Shown piece by piece: positions 54,505 to 62,982 of a DNA stretch of 64,000 nt. The number at the start of each line of letters is the position of its first letter. Positions within the stretch are counted from its first letter, which is position 1. The notes under the pieces were generated by a model, which worked only from the letters and a program-made list of their open reading frames with translations, made no database searches and was not told the DNA's origin. Made by a program: the position numbers and the translations under genes. Origin of the DNA: Acidisoma sp965199065 (GTDB lineage Bacteria > Pseudomonadota > Alphaproteobacteria > Acetobacterales > Acetobacteraceae); NCBI RefSeq assembly GCF_965199065.1, contig NZ_CBDAQN010000001.1:620001-684000 (forward strand). Reading direction: 5' to 3'.

Positions 54505-54882
54505 CTGGTTGCATCCTGTCGTTGTGGACCGCGCGACTGTCTACATGGCTTAAGTCTTTATGAGAAGCCAGATCTATCCATATAAGCCCGGGGCAGCAGT
54601 GGCTCGCGAGGCGGCGTCCTGCGCCCGCAGGCGGGGCTGGGAAGATCGTAGTGCCTGGAGAAGTAGCTTCGGCCCGGTGAGTGAGGGCTTCCGCCCGAAG
54701 CAGGAGCCGTTGCGGCATGGCAGCGGTCCTGTCGCGCGGCTTGCCCGGCCCTTGCGCCTTCTGTATAGGCCGCCGCTCGTTTTGTCTGTGCGCCGGGCCT
54801 GAAGGGCATGCCCGGCCACGACACGTCTCCGGCTCCGCATCGCGTGGAACCAGCCGGGACGACCTATTTTGAGGAGAGTAAA
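54505..54882. other. 378-base gap with possible rpmI leader hairpins
   Basis: This gap between the divergent pyp-like and rpmI genes carries no ORF that I trust and no infC. It does hold three stems: GCTTCGG/CCGAAGC (54666-54701), GCCGGGC/GCCCGGC (54792-54816) and CCGGCT/AGCCGG (54829-54857). The last two lie 26-91 bases before rpmI and could form a ribosomal-protein leader. The far side must hold the pyp-like promoter. Confidence 0.45.
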
Positions 54883-55086
54883 ATGCCCAAGTTGAAGACG
54901 AAGTCGTCGGTCAAGAAGCGGTTCAAGATCACCGCGACCGGCAAGGTTCTGGCGGGTCCCGGCAACAAGCGCCACGGCCTGATCAATCGCCCCCAGAAGA
55001 TGAAGCGCACCAACCGTGGTTCCCAGACGCTGACCGAGATGGATGCCAAGACGGTCAAGCAGTGGGCGCCCTACGGGCTGGTGTGA
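54883..55086 (+). CDS. rpmI: 50S ribosomal protein L35
   Basis: A 67-residue basic protein beginning MPKLKTKSSVKKRFKITATG, a perfect L35 start, and containing NRPQKMKRTNRG. GAGGAGAG precedes ATG 54883. Usually preceded by infC, which is absent here. Confidence 0.98.
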   Translation: MPKLKTKSSVKKRFKITATGKVLAGPGNKRHGLINRPQKMKRTNRGSQTLTEMDAKTVKQWAPYGLV

Positions 55087-55103
55087 GAGAGGGGATCTGA
55101 TCC

Positions 55104-55484
55104 ATGGCACGTGTAAAACGCGGCGTAACCGTTCACGCCCGGCATAAGAAGGTCCTCGACCAGTCGAAGGGCTTCGTCGGCCGGTCCTCCACCAACTACC
55201 GCATCGCGCTGGAGCGCCTCGAGAAGTCGCTCCAGTATGCCTATCGCGACCGGCGCAACAAGAAGCGCGAGTTCCGCGCGCTTTGGATCCAGCGCATCAA
55301 CGCGGCGGTGCGCGAGCAGGGGCTGACCTACAGCCAGTTCATCTTCGGGCTGAAGCAGGCGAATATCGAGCTGGACCGCAAGGTTCTGGCCGCGATCGCC
55401 TTCGACGATGCCGAGACCTTTGCAGGCATCGTGAAGCAGGTTCAGGCCGTCCTCGAAGCAGCGCCCAGCAGCGCCGCCGCCTGA
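55104..55484 (+). CDS. rplT: 50S ribosomal protein L20
   Basis: A 126-residue protein with the L20 signature (MARVKRGVTVHARHKKVL, YAYRDRRNKKREFRALWIQR, INAAVREQGLTYSQFI). It lies 17 bases after rpmI. L20 binds 23S rRNA and can repress its own operon. Confidence 0.98.
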   Translation: MARVKRGVTVHARHKKVLDQSKGFVGRSSTNYRIALERLEKSLQYAYRDRRNKKREFRALWIQRINAAVREQGLTYSQFIFGLKQANIELDRKVLAAIAFDDAETFAGIVKQVQAVLEAAPSSAAA

Positions 55485-55529
55485 CGCCTCGCCCCATCCG
55501 GGGCGGTTCCGTCCGGCCACCCGACGAGA

Positions 55530-55557
55530 GGGCTGCCTTGACCGAGGCGGCCCTTTT
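55530..55557 (+). terminator. Intrinsic terminator or attenuator between rplT and pheS
   Basis: A 9-bp stem (GGGCTGCCT / AGGCGGCCC, one G-U) with a 6-base loop is followed by TTTT. It ends only 17 bases before the pheS ATG. A second small stem, GCCCC/GGGGC, lies at 55491-55504. It may end the ribosomal transcript partially, or act as an attenuator. I find no phenylalanine-rich leader peptide in the 45 bases before it. Confidence 0.75.
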
Positions 55558-55574
55558 CCATGTTTGGAGCTACC

Positions 55575-56642
55575 ATGTCCGACGATCTGAGCGCCCTTCA
55601 AGCGGAAGCCGAGGCGGCCATTGCCGCCGCACCCGATCCCCGTGCGCTCGATGCGGTGCGGGTCGCCTTCATGGGCAAGCAGGGGCGCATCACCGGCCTG
55701 CTGCGCAGCATGGGCCAAGTGCCGCCGGATGAGCGAAAGGCCCGTGGCGCCGCCGTCAACGCCCTGCGTGAGGCTGTGGAGGGCGTGCTCGCGGGCCGGC
55801 AGGCGGTGCTGGATCAGGCGGCGCTTGCCGCGCGCCTCGCCACCGAGCGGATGGACGTGACGCTGCCGCCCGCACCAGAGGCGCGCGGGTCGATCCATCC
55901 CATCAGCCGGACCATGGAGGAGATGGCGGCGATCTTCGGCGCCATGGGCTTCACCGTCGCGGAAGGCCCGGAGGTCGAGGCCGACTGGTACAATTTCGGC
56001 GCGCTGAACATCCCCGCGCATCACTCCGCCCGCAGCGACATGGACACCTTCTACCTCTCCGGCACGCATGAGGGGCATCCGCTGGTCCTGCGCACGCATA
56101 CGAGTTCGGTGCAGATCATCTCGATGCTGTCGGAGCCGCCGCCGCTGCGGCTGATCGTGCCCGGCCGCACCTACCGCGCGGACCACGACGCGACCCATAG
56201 CCCAATGTTCCACCAGTGCGAGGGGCTGGTGGTGGACCGCCACATCACGCTGGCGCACCTCAAGGGTTGCCTGACGGATTTCCTGCGCGCCTTCTTCGGC
56301 ATTGCGACCCTGCCGGTGCGCTTCCGGGCGAGCTACTTCCCCTTCACCGAGCCCTCCATGGAGGTCGATATCGGCTGGAACCGCCGCACCGGAGAGTTGG
56401 GCGGCGGCGGCGACTGGCTCGAGATTTTAGGCAGCGGCATGGTGCATCCGAAGGTGCTCGCCAATTGCGGCATCGATCCGCGCGAGTGGCAAGGCTTCGC
56501 CTTCGGCATGGGCGTCGAGCGGGTGACGATGCTCAAGCACGGCATCTCCGACCTGCGGCTGTTCTACGAGAGCGACATCCGCTGGCTGCGGCATTACGGC
56601 GCCTCGCCCTTCCAGCCGGCCAGTCTGCACGAAGGGGTCTGA
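55575..56642 (+). CDS. pheS: Phenylalanyl-tRNA synthetase alpha chain
   Basis: A 355-residue class II synthetase subunit. N-terminal coiled coil (residues 1-90), then catalytic core with motif 2 (RTYRADHDATHSPMFHQCEGL) split here as RTYRADHDATH and MFHQCEG, and motif 3 GFAFGMGVERVTMLKHGI. ATG 55575 has GGAG upstream; a reading five codons longer is less likely. Confidence 0.97.
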   Translation: MSDDLSALQAEAEAAIAAAPDPRALDAVRVAFMGKQGRITGLLRSMGQVPPDERKARGAAVNALREAVEGVLAGRQAVLDQAALAARLATERMDVTLPPAPEARGSIHPISRTMEEMAAIFGAMGFTVAEGPEVEADWYNFGALNIPAHHSARSDMDTFYLSGTHEGHPLVLRTHTSSVQIISMLSEPPPLRLIVPGRTYRADHDATHSPMFHQCEGLVVDRHITLAHLKGCLTDFLRAFFGIATLPVRFRASYFPFTEPSMEVDIGWNRRTGELGGGGDWLEILGSGMVHPKVLANCGIDPREWQGFAFGMGVERVTMLKHGISDLRLFYESDIRWLRHYGASPFQPASLHEGV

Positions 56643-56646
56643 GCCG

Positions 56647-57039
56647 ATGGGCCAGCACCCAAGAGTCGGTTGCGGCGCGGCGATCGTACGTGACGGCAAG
56701 CTGCTGCTCGTCCAGAGGCTGACCGAACCCGAGGCGGGCCGCTGGGGACTTCCCGGCGGCAAGGTCGATGCCTTCGAGCCCCTCCACGACGCGGTCCGCC
56801 GCGAAATCGAGGAAGAGCTTGGCATCGTCATCGAGGACGCTGGCCTCCTCTGCCTCGTCGAGTTGATCGACCGGGACGGCGACGAACACTGGGTGGCCCC
56901 GGTCTATCGGGTCGCGGCGTTCAGCGGCGAACCGGAAAACCGGGAGCCCGCGAAACATGCCAGGTTCGGGTGGTTCACGCTCGACGCTCTGCCCGCGAAC
57001 CTGACCGTCGCTGCCGCCCAGGCCGCGACCGCCCTCTGA
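56647..57039 (+). CDS. Nudix hydrolase between pheS and pheT
   Basis: A 130-residue Nudix hydrolase with the complete box GGKVDAF-E-x7-REIEEELGI. It hydrolyses a nucleoside diphosphate linked to another group; substrate unknown (ADP-ribose- or nucleotide-sanitising type). It is squeezed between the two synthetase genes, four bases after pheS and 13 before pheT, so it will be expressed with them. Confidence 0.92.
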   Translation: MGQHPRVGCGAAIVRDGKLLLVQRLTEPEAGRWGLPGGKVDAFEPLHDAVRREIEEELGIVIEDAGLLCLVELIDRDGDEHWVAPVYRVAAFSGEPENREPAKHARFGWFTLDALPANLTVAAAQAATAL

Positions 57040-57052
57040 TCGAGACGCATTC

Positions 57053-59515
57053 ATGAAATTCACCCTCTCCTGGCTGCGCGACCATCTCGAGACGACGGCT
57101 TCGCTCGACACCATCACCGAGCGACTGACCGGCATCGGGCTGGAACTGGAAGGCGTCACCAACCCCGGCGCGGCGCTGGCGCCCTTCCGCATCGGGCAGG
57201 TTATGGAGGCCGTGCAGCACCCGAATGCCGACCGCCTGCGCGCCTGCACGGTGGATGCGGGCGAGGGTCCGGTCTCCGTCGTCTGTGGTGCGCCCAATGC
57301 CCGCACCGGCATCAAGGTCGTTTTCGCGCCCGTCGGCGCCACCATCCCGGCGTCCGGCATGGTCCTGAAGGCGGGCGAGATCCGTGGCGTCGCCTCGAAC
57401 GGAATGCTCTGCTCGGCCCGCGAGCTCGGCCTTGGCGAGGATCATGACGGCATCATCGAATTGCCCGATGACGCGCCGGTCGGCGCTGCCTATGCCGAGT
57501 GGGCCGGGCTCGACGAGCCGGTGATCGAGATCGCCGTCACGCCCAATCGCGGCGATGCGCTCGCTGTGCGGGGAGTCGCGCGCGATCTGGCGGCGGCGGG
57601 CGTCGGCGCGCTGAAGACCTTCGCGCCCGAGACGGTGCCTTCGGAGGGCGCGAGCGCCATCGACTGGGCGATCGAGATGCCCGAGGTCTGCCCCTGGGTG
57701 CTCGGCCGCACGGTGCGCGGCGTCACCAACGGGCCGAGCCCTAGCTGGCTGCAGGACCGGCTGCGGGCGATCGGGCTGCGCCCGATCAGCGCGCTCGTCG
57801 ACATCACCAACTTCTTCACGATCGACCTCGGCCGTCCGCTGCATGTGTTTGACGCTGGGCGAGTGTCGGGCGGTCGGCTCACGCTGCGGCCCGGCGCGGG
57901 CGAGACCTTCCGGGCGCTGAACGGCAAGGACGTGACCGTGACGCCGGCGGACTGCGTCATCGCTGACGCTTCCGGGGTCGTTTCGCTGGCGGGCGTGGTC
58001 GGCGGCGAGAGCACCGGCTGCACCGGGACGACGACCGACGTCTTCATCGAATGCGCCTACTTCGACCCCATCGCGATCGCGCTGACCGGCCGCCGCCATC
58101 AGATCGCGAGCGACGCCCGGGCGCGGTTCGAGCGTGGGATCGACCCCGCGCTCATGCCGGCGGCCCTGGAGGCCGCGACGCAGATGGTGATCGAGCTTTG
58201 CGGCGGCACGGCGTCCGAGCCCGTCGCGGCCGGGACAGAACCCGCATGGCGGCGCACGGCGCGGCTGCGCTTCGACCGGCTGCGCACCTTCGGCGGCGCC
58301 GATGTGCCGCGCGACGAGGCCGAGCGCATCCTCCGCAGCCTCGGCTTCAACCTCGCGGGCGCCGACGGGGAGAGCATCACCGTGAACGTCCCCTCCTGGC
58401 GCAACGATGTTGCTGGGCGCGGCGACCTGGATCAGGGCCCGGCATTGCATCCCGAGCGCGCCGCCCAGGCCCGCGAAGGTGCTGCGGTCATCGAGCCCGA
58501 GGTCGACCTCATCGAGGAGGTGCTTCGCATTTGGGGCATCGACCGCATCGCGCCGGTCTCGCTCCCGGCGCTCTCCGCGGTGCCGTCGGCGACGCTCACG
58601 CCGCGGCAGGCGCGTGCGGCGGTGGCGCGGCGGGTGCTGGCGGGCAGGGGCCTTGCCGAGGCGGTGACCTTCAGCTTCGCCGACAGCCGCATCGCCGCGC
58701 TGTTCGGGGAAGCGCCCGAGGCGTTGCGGCTGGTCAACCCGATCGCCTCGGACCTCGACCAGCTGCGCGCCACGCCCCTCATCACGCTGGCGCTCGCTGC
58801 GGCGCGCAACGCGGCGCGTGGCTTCGGCGATGGCGGGCTGTTCGAGGTCGGACCCGCTTTTCACGAGGGCGTACGGGGCGGCCAGCAGGTGGTGGCCGCC
58901 GGGCTGCGAACGGGCGAGACGCCGCGCAGCTGGCTCGTCCCCGCGCGGGGCGTGACGGCTCTCGATGCCAAGGGCGATGTGTGGTCCGCGCTCACCGCAC
59001 TCGGCCTGCCGCCGGAGGCGCTGACGGTGACTGGCGATGCGCCGGGCTTCTACCATCCGGGACGTTCGGGCGTTGTCCGGCAGGGGCCGAAGCTCGCCTT
59101 GGCCCGCTTCGGGGCGCTGCACCCCGAGATCATCCGCGCCCTCGACCTGCCCGCCCATGCGGCGGCCTTCGAGATCTTCCTCGACGCGATCCCCGAGCCG
59201 AAGCGCCGCCGGAAGGCCGCACCTGTGCTGTCGGCTTTCCAGCCGGTCCGGCGGGATTTTGCCTTCATCGCGGCGAGCGAAGTCGCCGCCGAGGACGTGT
59301 TGCGGGCGGCGCGTGGCTCGGTGCGCGATCTCGTCGCGGGCGTGACGCTGTTCGATGTCTATGAGGGCGAGCGCATGGAGCCCGGCCGCAAGTCCCTCGG
59401 CGTCGAGGTCGTGTTCCAGCCGAAGGATCGCAGCCTGACCGATGCGGAGATCGAGGAAGCCTCCGCGAAGGTGGTCGCCGCCGTCGCCAAGGCGACCGGA
59501 GCCGTGTTGCGGTAG
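57053..59515 (+). CDS. pheT: Phenylalanyl-tRNA synthetase beta chain
   Basis: An 820-residue beta subunit with N-terminal tRNA-binding OB fold (QVMEAVQHPNADRLRACTVD), B3/B4 and B5 domains, and C-terminal ferredoxin-like anticodon-binding domain (FQPVRRDFAFIA). An insertion of about 28 residues near 455-482 (GRGDLDQGPALHPERAAQAR and following) splits the usual motif between SWRNDV and EVDLIEEVLRI; similar inserts are seen in alphaproteobacterial PheT. Confidence 0.97.
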   Translation: MKFTLSWLRDHLETTASLDTITERLTGIGLELEGVTNPGAALAPFRIGQVMEAVQHPNADRLRACTVDAGEGPVSVVCGAPNARTGIKVVFAPVGATIPASGMVLKAGEIRGVASNGMLCSARELGLGEDHDGIIELPDDAPVGAAYAEWAGLDEPVIEIAVTPNRGDALAVRGVARDLAAAGVGALKTFAPETVPSEGASAIDWAIEMPEVCPWVLGRTVRGVTNGPSPSWLQDRLRAIGLRPISALVDITNFFTIDLGRPLHVFDAGRVSGGRLTLRPGAGETFRALNGKDVTVTPADCVIADASGVVSLAGVVGGESTGCTGTTTDVFIECAYFDPIAIALTGRRHQIASDARARFERGIDPALMPAALEAATQMVIELCGGTASEPVAAGTEPAWRRTARLRFDRLRTFGGADVPRDEAERILRSLGFNLAGADGESITVNVPSWRNDVAGRGDLDQGPALHPERAAQAREGAAVIEPEVDLIEEVLRIWGIDRIAPVSLPALSAVPSATLTPRQARAAVARRVLAGRGLAEAVTFSFADSRIAALFGEAPEALRLVNPIASDLDQLRATPLITLALAAARNAARGFGDGGLFEVGPAFHEGVRGGQQVVAAGLRTGETPRSWLVPARGVTALDAKGDVWSALTALGLPPEALTVTGDAPGFYHPGRSGVVRQGPKLALARFGALHPEIIRALDLPAHAAAFEIFLDAIPEPKRRRKAAPVLSAFQPVRRDFAFIAASEVAAEDVLRAARGSVRDLVAGVTLFDVYEGERMEPGRKSLGVEVVFQPKDRSLTDAEIEEASAKVVAAVAKATGAVLR

Positions 59516-59519
59516 TGCC

Positions 59520-59702
59520 CTAGATACGGCGCGCGAGGCGCGGGAACTGGAAGTCGCCGTAACCTCGCGCTTGGCGTTCGCGGTTCACTCGGTCACGCCG
59601 GCTTTGGACGCGGTGAGCGACGATCCATAGCACGATGCCGGCAATGGCCGGTGCGCCGAAGAGGGCGACGACGCCATACCAGTTTGCAGCGAGCGAACCC
59701 AT
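59520..59702 (-). CDS. Small single-span membrane protein
   Basis: A 60-residue protein: ANWYGVVALFGAPAIAGIVLWIVAH makes one membrane helix, followed by a basic, cytoplasmic tail (RRDRVNRERQARGYGDFQF). GGAAGG lies before ATG 59702. Its stop is four bases from the pheT stop, convergent. I do not recognise a family. Confidence 0.65.
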   Translation of the reverse strand: MGSLAANWYGVVALFGAPAIAGIVLWIVAHRVQSRRDRVNRERQARGYGDFQFPRLARRI

Positions 59703-59843
59703 AGCTTGTGCCTTCCAGTTCCGGACGACCTGCAATTGCCGGCCACGTAAATCTCTCCCGCACGCCTCTGTGATCAGGCGCCTCTGGCGGAACCGCTGTG
59801 GTACTCCAATATATGTGAACGAACCAAGAACGGGGATCGTTAG

Positions 59844-60137
59844 ATGAGCACGCGCAGCAGGACGACGCAGCCGGAGACGGAGCAGCCGGAAGCCGATCTG
59901 GTGGACACCGATGTCAATCCGAAGACTGCGGTTTCGGACGATGTTCCGAATAATACCGTCAAGGACCCGAATACCTGGACCACCGGACATGAGACGATGA
60001 CCGGTGCCCAGGCCTCCTACCTGAAGACGTTGTGCGAGGAAGCCGGCGCCGCCTTCGATCCAAGCCTGTCGAAGGCCGATGCGTCGAAGATGATCGACAG
60101 TCTCCAGGCTCAGACGGGTCGCGGCCGCAACCACTGA
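59844..60137 (+). CDS. DUF3072 protein
   Basis: A 97-residue protein with the DUF3072 core in the second half: DPNTWTTGHETMTGAQASYL, then LKTLCEEAG and KADASKMIDSLQ. The N-terminal 40 residues are polar and likely disordered. Common as a small stress-related gene in alphaproteobacteria; molecular role unknown. Confidence 0.85.
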   Translation: MSTRSRTTQPETEQPEADLVDTDVNPKTAVSDDVPNNTVKDPNTWTTGHETMTGAQASYLKTLCEEAGAAFDPSLSKADASKMIDSLQAQTGRGRNH

Positions 60138-60165
60138 CGCTTCCGAGCCTCACGAGGAGATGAGA

Positions 60166-60579
60166 ATGAGACACCGTGATCCGCCGGCGTACAGGTCGAA
60201 CGATGTGGCCTTTGCACGGGGGCTGGGCATGCTCAGTATCGGTCTCGGCCTGATAGATCTCTTCGGACGGCGCGGCGTTGCCCGGAACACCGGCCTGCCG
60301 AACGAACCACTCATTGCTCTTGTCGGTTTGCGGGAAGTGGCGACCGGTCTCGGGCTTGTCCTTGCGCGGGACCCGATGCCATGGGTGTGGGGTCGTGTCG
60401 GGGGCGACGCCATGGATATCGGAGCGCTGGCCATGGGCGTGTCGTCGCGCAATCCGCAGCGGCAGGGAGCCGTGGTGGGCCTTCTGTTGGTGGCAGCGCT
60501 GACAGCCGTTGATGTCGCGTTGGCCGGCCGACTGCACGTGACGGCCGAAGATCAGGCAACGAGGCCGCTGCTCGCCTGA
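60166..60579 (+). CDS. Small polytopic membrane protein (DUF4267-like)
   Basis: A 137-residue protein with about four membrane helices: ARGLGMLSIGLGLIDLFG, LIALVGLREVATGLGLVL, GRVGGDAMDIGALAMG and VVGLLLVAALTAVDVALA. The pattern GLRE-x2-GLG-x-L and GDAMD is shared by DUF4267-like proteins and the membrane part of some cyclase/dehydrase fusions. GAGGAG lies six bases before ATG 60166; the ATG at 60160 directly abuts that site. Confidence 0.75.
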   Translation: MRHRDPPAYRSNDVAFARGLGMLSIGLGLIDLFGRRGVARNTGLPNEPLIALVGLREVATGLGLVLARDPMPWVWGRVGGDAMDIGALAMGVSSRNPQRQGAVVGLLLVAALTAVDVALAGRLHVTAEDQATRPLLA

Positions 60580-60583
60580 TCCC

Positions 60584-61642
60584 CTACACCCCTGTCACGT
60601 CATCAGCGGTCATGACGCAGTTGCGTCCTGCATCCTTCGCCGCATACAGCGCCCGATCGGCATCCGCGATGAGGCCGTGGGTTCCACGGAACGGGACGTA
60701 GGCTGCTACGCCGATGCTGAGCGTCACATGTTGCTCCATCGTGTCGTCAGCCTCCACCGCCAGTCGCAGGCGCTGGGCAACAGCCGCGGCGGCTTGCACT
60801 CGGGCACGCGGCAGGATCAGGCCGAACTCTTCACCGCCATAGCGGGCCAGCAGATCTGAAGACCGGTTATTGCCGTTCAATATTCTAGCCACTTGGACAA
60901 GAGCCGCATCACCTGCCAGATGGCCGTGACGGTCGTTGAATTGCTTAAAGTGGTCGATATCGATCAGCAACAGCGACAACGGCTCGTTGGTACGTCTCGC
61001 AGTCTTTTCTTCGGCTGCAAGCCGCTCGTTGAAGGCGCGGCGATTGGCGATGCTCGTCAGGACATCCGTCAAGCTGATCTCGGAAAGCCGTTCGTTGGCC
61101 GCACGCAACACACTGTTGTCCTGTGCCAACGCCAACAGGCGGACGATCTGCCGCGACAGGCTCTGCAGAGCCACGGTCTGCGATTTCGATAGTTCACGAC
61201 TGCAGCGATCAATGACGGACAACGTTCCGAACGGCACCCCATGAGGCGCCAGCAGCGGCGCGCCTGCGTAGAAACGAAACGGCACACCGCCTGCCTTGGC
61301 CCAGTTGCGGGAGAAACGCGGGTCCTCGGCTACGTCCCGCACAACCATCACCTCATCCGGCACCCGGATCGCCTGCGCGCAAAAGGCGAGCGCACGCGGA
61401 TAGTCCATCGTACCGATGCCGATACGAGCACTGAGCCACTGCCGGCCACGGTGAATGAACGATAGCAGAGCGCCCTGCGTGCCACAGACGTTCGCCGCAA
61501 GTTTGACGGCCTCGTAATATGTTGAGTCATCGCCGCAGTTGACGGTTTGAAAACGATCCGTCGCTGCCTCGGCAGCTGCCCTGTTTGACATCTGGCCCGA
61601 TGGCTTCAGCGTAACGTAGGAAGATGCCGACGGCGCTTGCAT
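60584..61642 (-). CDS. GAF-GGDEF diguanylate cyclase
   Basis: A 352-residue protein. A GAF domain spans about residues 30-165 (FRFYAGAPLLAPHGVPFGTL is a GAF landmark) and a GGDEF domain follows from about 180 (LIDIDHFKQFNDRHGHLAGD, active site GGEEF). The inhibitory I-site is present as RSSD, nine residues before GGEEF. No membrane segment. An alternative start is at Met18. Confidence 0.92.
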   Translation of the reverse strand: MQAPSASSYVTLKPSGQMSNRAAAEAATDRFQTVNCGDDSTYYEAVKLAANVCGTQGALLSFIHRGRQWLSARIGIGTMDYPRALAFCAQAIRVPDEVMVVRDVAEDPRFSRNWAKAGGVPFRFYAGAPLLAPHGVPFGTLSVIDRCSRELSKSQTVALQSLSRQIVRLLALAQDNSVLRAANERLSEISLTDVLTSIANRRAFNERLAAEEKTARRTNEPLSLLLIDIDHFKQFNDRHGHLAGDAALVQVARILNGNNRSSDLLARYGGEEFGLILPRARVQAAAAVAQRLRLAVEADDTMEQHVTLSIGVAAYVPFRGTHGLIADADRALYAAKDAGRNCVMTADDVTGV

Positions 61643-61843
61643 CGAGTCACACCTCTGGAAGGGCGATGATTTGGTTCCGTCTCAAGAGGCCACAAAACAT
61701 TTGAATGCCGCGTGAATGATTCCCGTAGGGATCATCAACGCCGCGATCAAAACACCAGACAACCCGACGGTAAGGCTCCTGTCTCCGGGGACCGGATCGC
61801 GCACGAGGCGGTCGCGCGCGCCGCCCTCCGCTCGGGCGAGGCA

Positions 61844-61862
61844 TTGACGTTAATCCCGTCAA
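61844..61862. promoter_or_regulatory. Inverted repeat/TTGACG box before the iron operon
   Basis: TTGACG-N7-CGTCAA (61844-61862), a perfect 6-bp dyad. The left arm resembles a -35 hexamer, though the matching -10 is poor. It may be a second operator. Confidence 0.35.
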
Positions 61863-61875
61863 TGGAGTAAGCGCT

Positions 61876-61902
61876 GCAAATGCGAGGCGTTCGCAATATT
61901 GC
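61876..61902. promoter_or_regulatory. Fur-box-like palindrome before the iron transporter
   Basis: The perfect dyad TGCGA-ggcgt-TCGCA (61881-61895) is extended on both sides by GCAAA and ATTGC. Its size and sequence resemble the Fur sites of alphaproteobacteria. It ends 26 bases before ATG 61929 of the ferric-iron binding-protein gene, where bound repressor would block transcription. Confidence 0.5.
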
Positions 61903-61928
61903 GATGGCTCGATGATCAGGAGTTCACG

Positions 61929-62969
61929 ATGTCAATCCGGCGTCGGGCGAAGCCGCGAGTACTTGCGGCAGCAGTGATATGCGGCGTTTTCGTTCCGGTA
62001 TTCGGCGCTCAACGCCCTGCGCAGGCCGCGGGACCGCCGGTGCTCACGCTTTATTCGGCGCAGCACGAGCAGACGGTGGACACGCTGGTCGCCGGGTTCG
62101 AGAAGGCGACGGGGGTTCGCGTTCAGGTGCATACGGGCGATGGCCCGGAGGTCGCTAACCAGATCATTCAGGAAGGCACGGTTTCGCCCGCCGATATCTT
62201 CTTCACGGAGAATTCGCCGGAGATCGCGGTGCTGGACGAAAAGGGCCTGTTGGCCCCCGTCGACCCCGCGACCCTTGCCGAAGTCCCGGCGAAGGACAGC
62301 GCGCCCGACGGCCATTGGGTCGGTGTGCTCGCGCGGGAGAATGTGCTCGCCTACAACACGGGCATGATCGCCGGCGACAAACTGCCGGAATCGGTGCTCG
62401 ATCTTGCCGGGCCGGCCTGGAAAGGCCGCGTCGCCATCGCGCCGAGCGACAACGACTTCCTGCCGCTGGTCAACGCCGTGCTCGTGTTGAAGGGGCATGA
62501 CGCCGCTCTCGCCTGGCTGCGCGGCCTGAAGGCGAATGCTCAGATTTTCGATGACGACGAGGGCGTCGTGGCGGCCGTGAACCGGGGCGCCGTCGCTACC
62601 GGCATCATCAACAACTACTACTGGGCGCGTCTCCAGGCGGAGTTAGGCCGCGGCCATATGCACAGCGCGATCTACCATTTCAGCCACGGCGATATCGGCG
62701 GCCTCGTCAACATCTCCGGGGCCGGCGTCCTGAAGACGGCCAAGGACCCGAAAGACGCGCAACGTTTCCTGGCCTACCTGGTGGCCGCCGACACGCAGAA
62801 GCTGCTCGCCGACAACACGGTCGTCTTCGAGTATCCGCTGCATCCCGGTGTCGCGCCGAACCCCGTGCTGAAGCCGTTCGATCAGTTGCAGCCGCCGGCG
62901 ATCAGCGTGGCGCAGCTGGGTGATGACGCCCAGGTCGTCGATCTGCTGAACGAGGCCGGCCTCCTCTGA
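61929..62969 (+). CDS. Ferric iron ABC transporter substrate-binding protein
   Basis: A 346-residue periplasmic protein of the FbpA/FutA/AfuA family with a signal peptide (residues 1 to about 34). The core begins VLTLYSAQHEQTVDTLVAGF. The adjacent tyrosines that bind Fe3+ are present in NNYYWARL. AGGAG precedes ATG 61929. First gene of an operon with the permease that follows. Confidence 0.9.
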   Translation: MSIRRRAKPRVLAAAVICGVFVPVFGAQRPAQAAGPPVLTLYSAQHEQTVDTLVAGFEKATGVRVQVHTGDGPEVANQIIQEGTVSPADIFFTENSPEIAVLDEKGLLAPVDPATLAEVPAKDSAPDGHWVGVLARENVLAYNTGMIAGDKLPESVLDLAGPAWKGRVAIAPSDNDFLPLVNAVLVLKGHDAALAWLRGLKANAQIFDDDEGVVAAVNRGAVATGIINNYYWARLQAELGRGHMHSAIYHFSHGDIGGLVNISGAGVLKTAKDPKDAQRFLAYLVAADTQKLLADNTVVFEYPLHPGVAPNPVLKPFDQLQPPAISVAQLGDDAQVVDLLNEAGLL

Positions 62970-62982
62970 TGAGTTTCCTCCG

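Noticed and set aside
55485..55530. A pheM-like leader peptide before pheS
   Set aside because: The 45 bases between rplT and the hairpin contain no start codon followed by phenylalanine codons.
56975..59158. A 727-codon open frame antisense to pheT
   Set aside because: It is the shadow of a high-GC gene: the translation is Arg/Gly/Asp/His-rich with no domain, and pheT on the other strand is certain.
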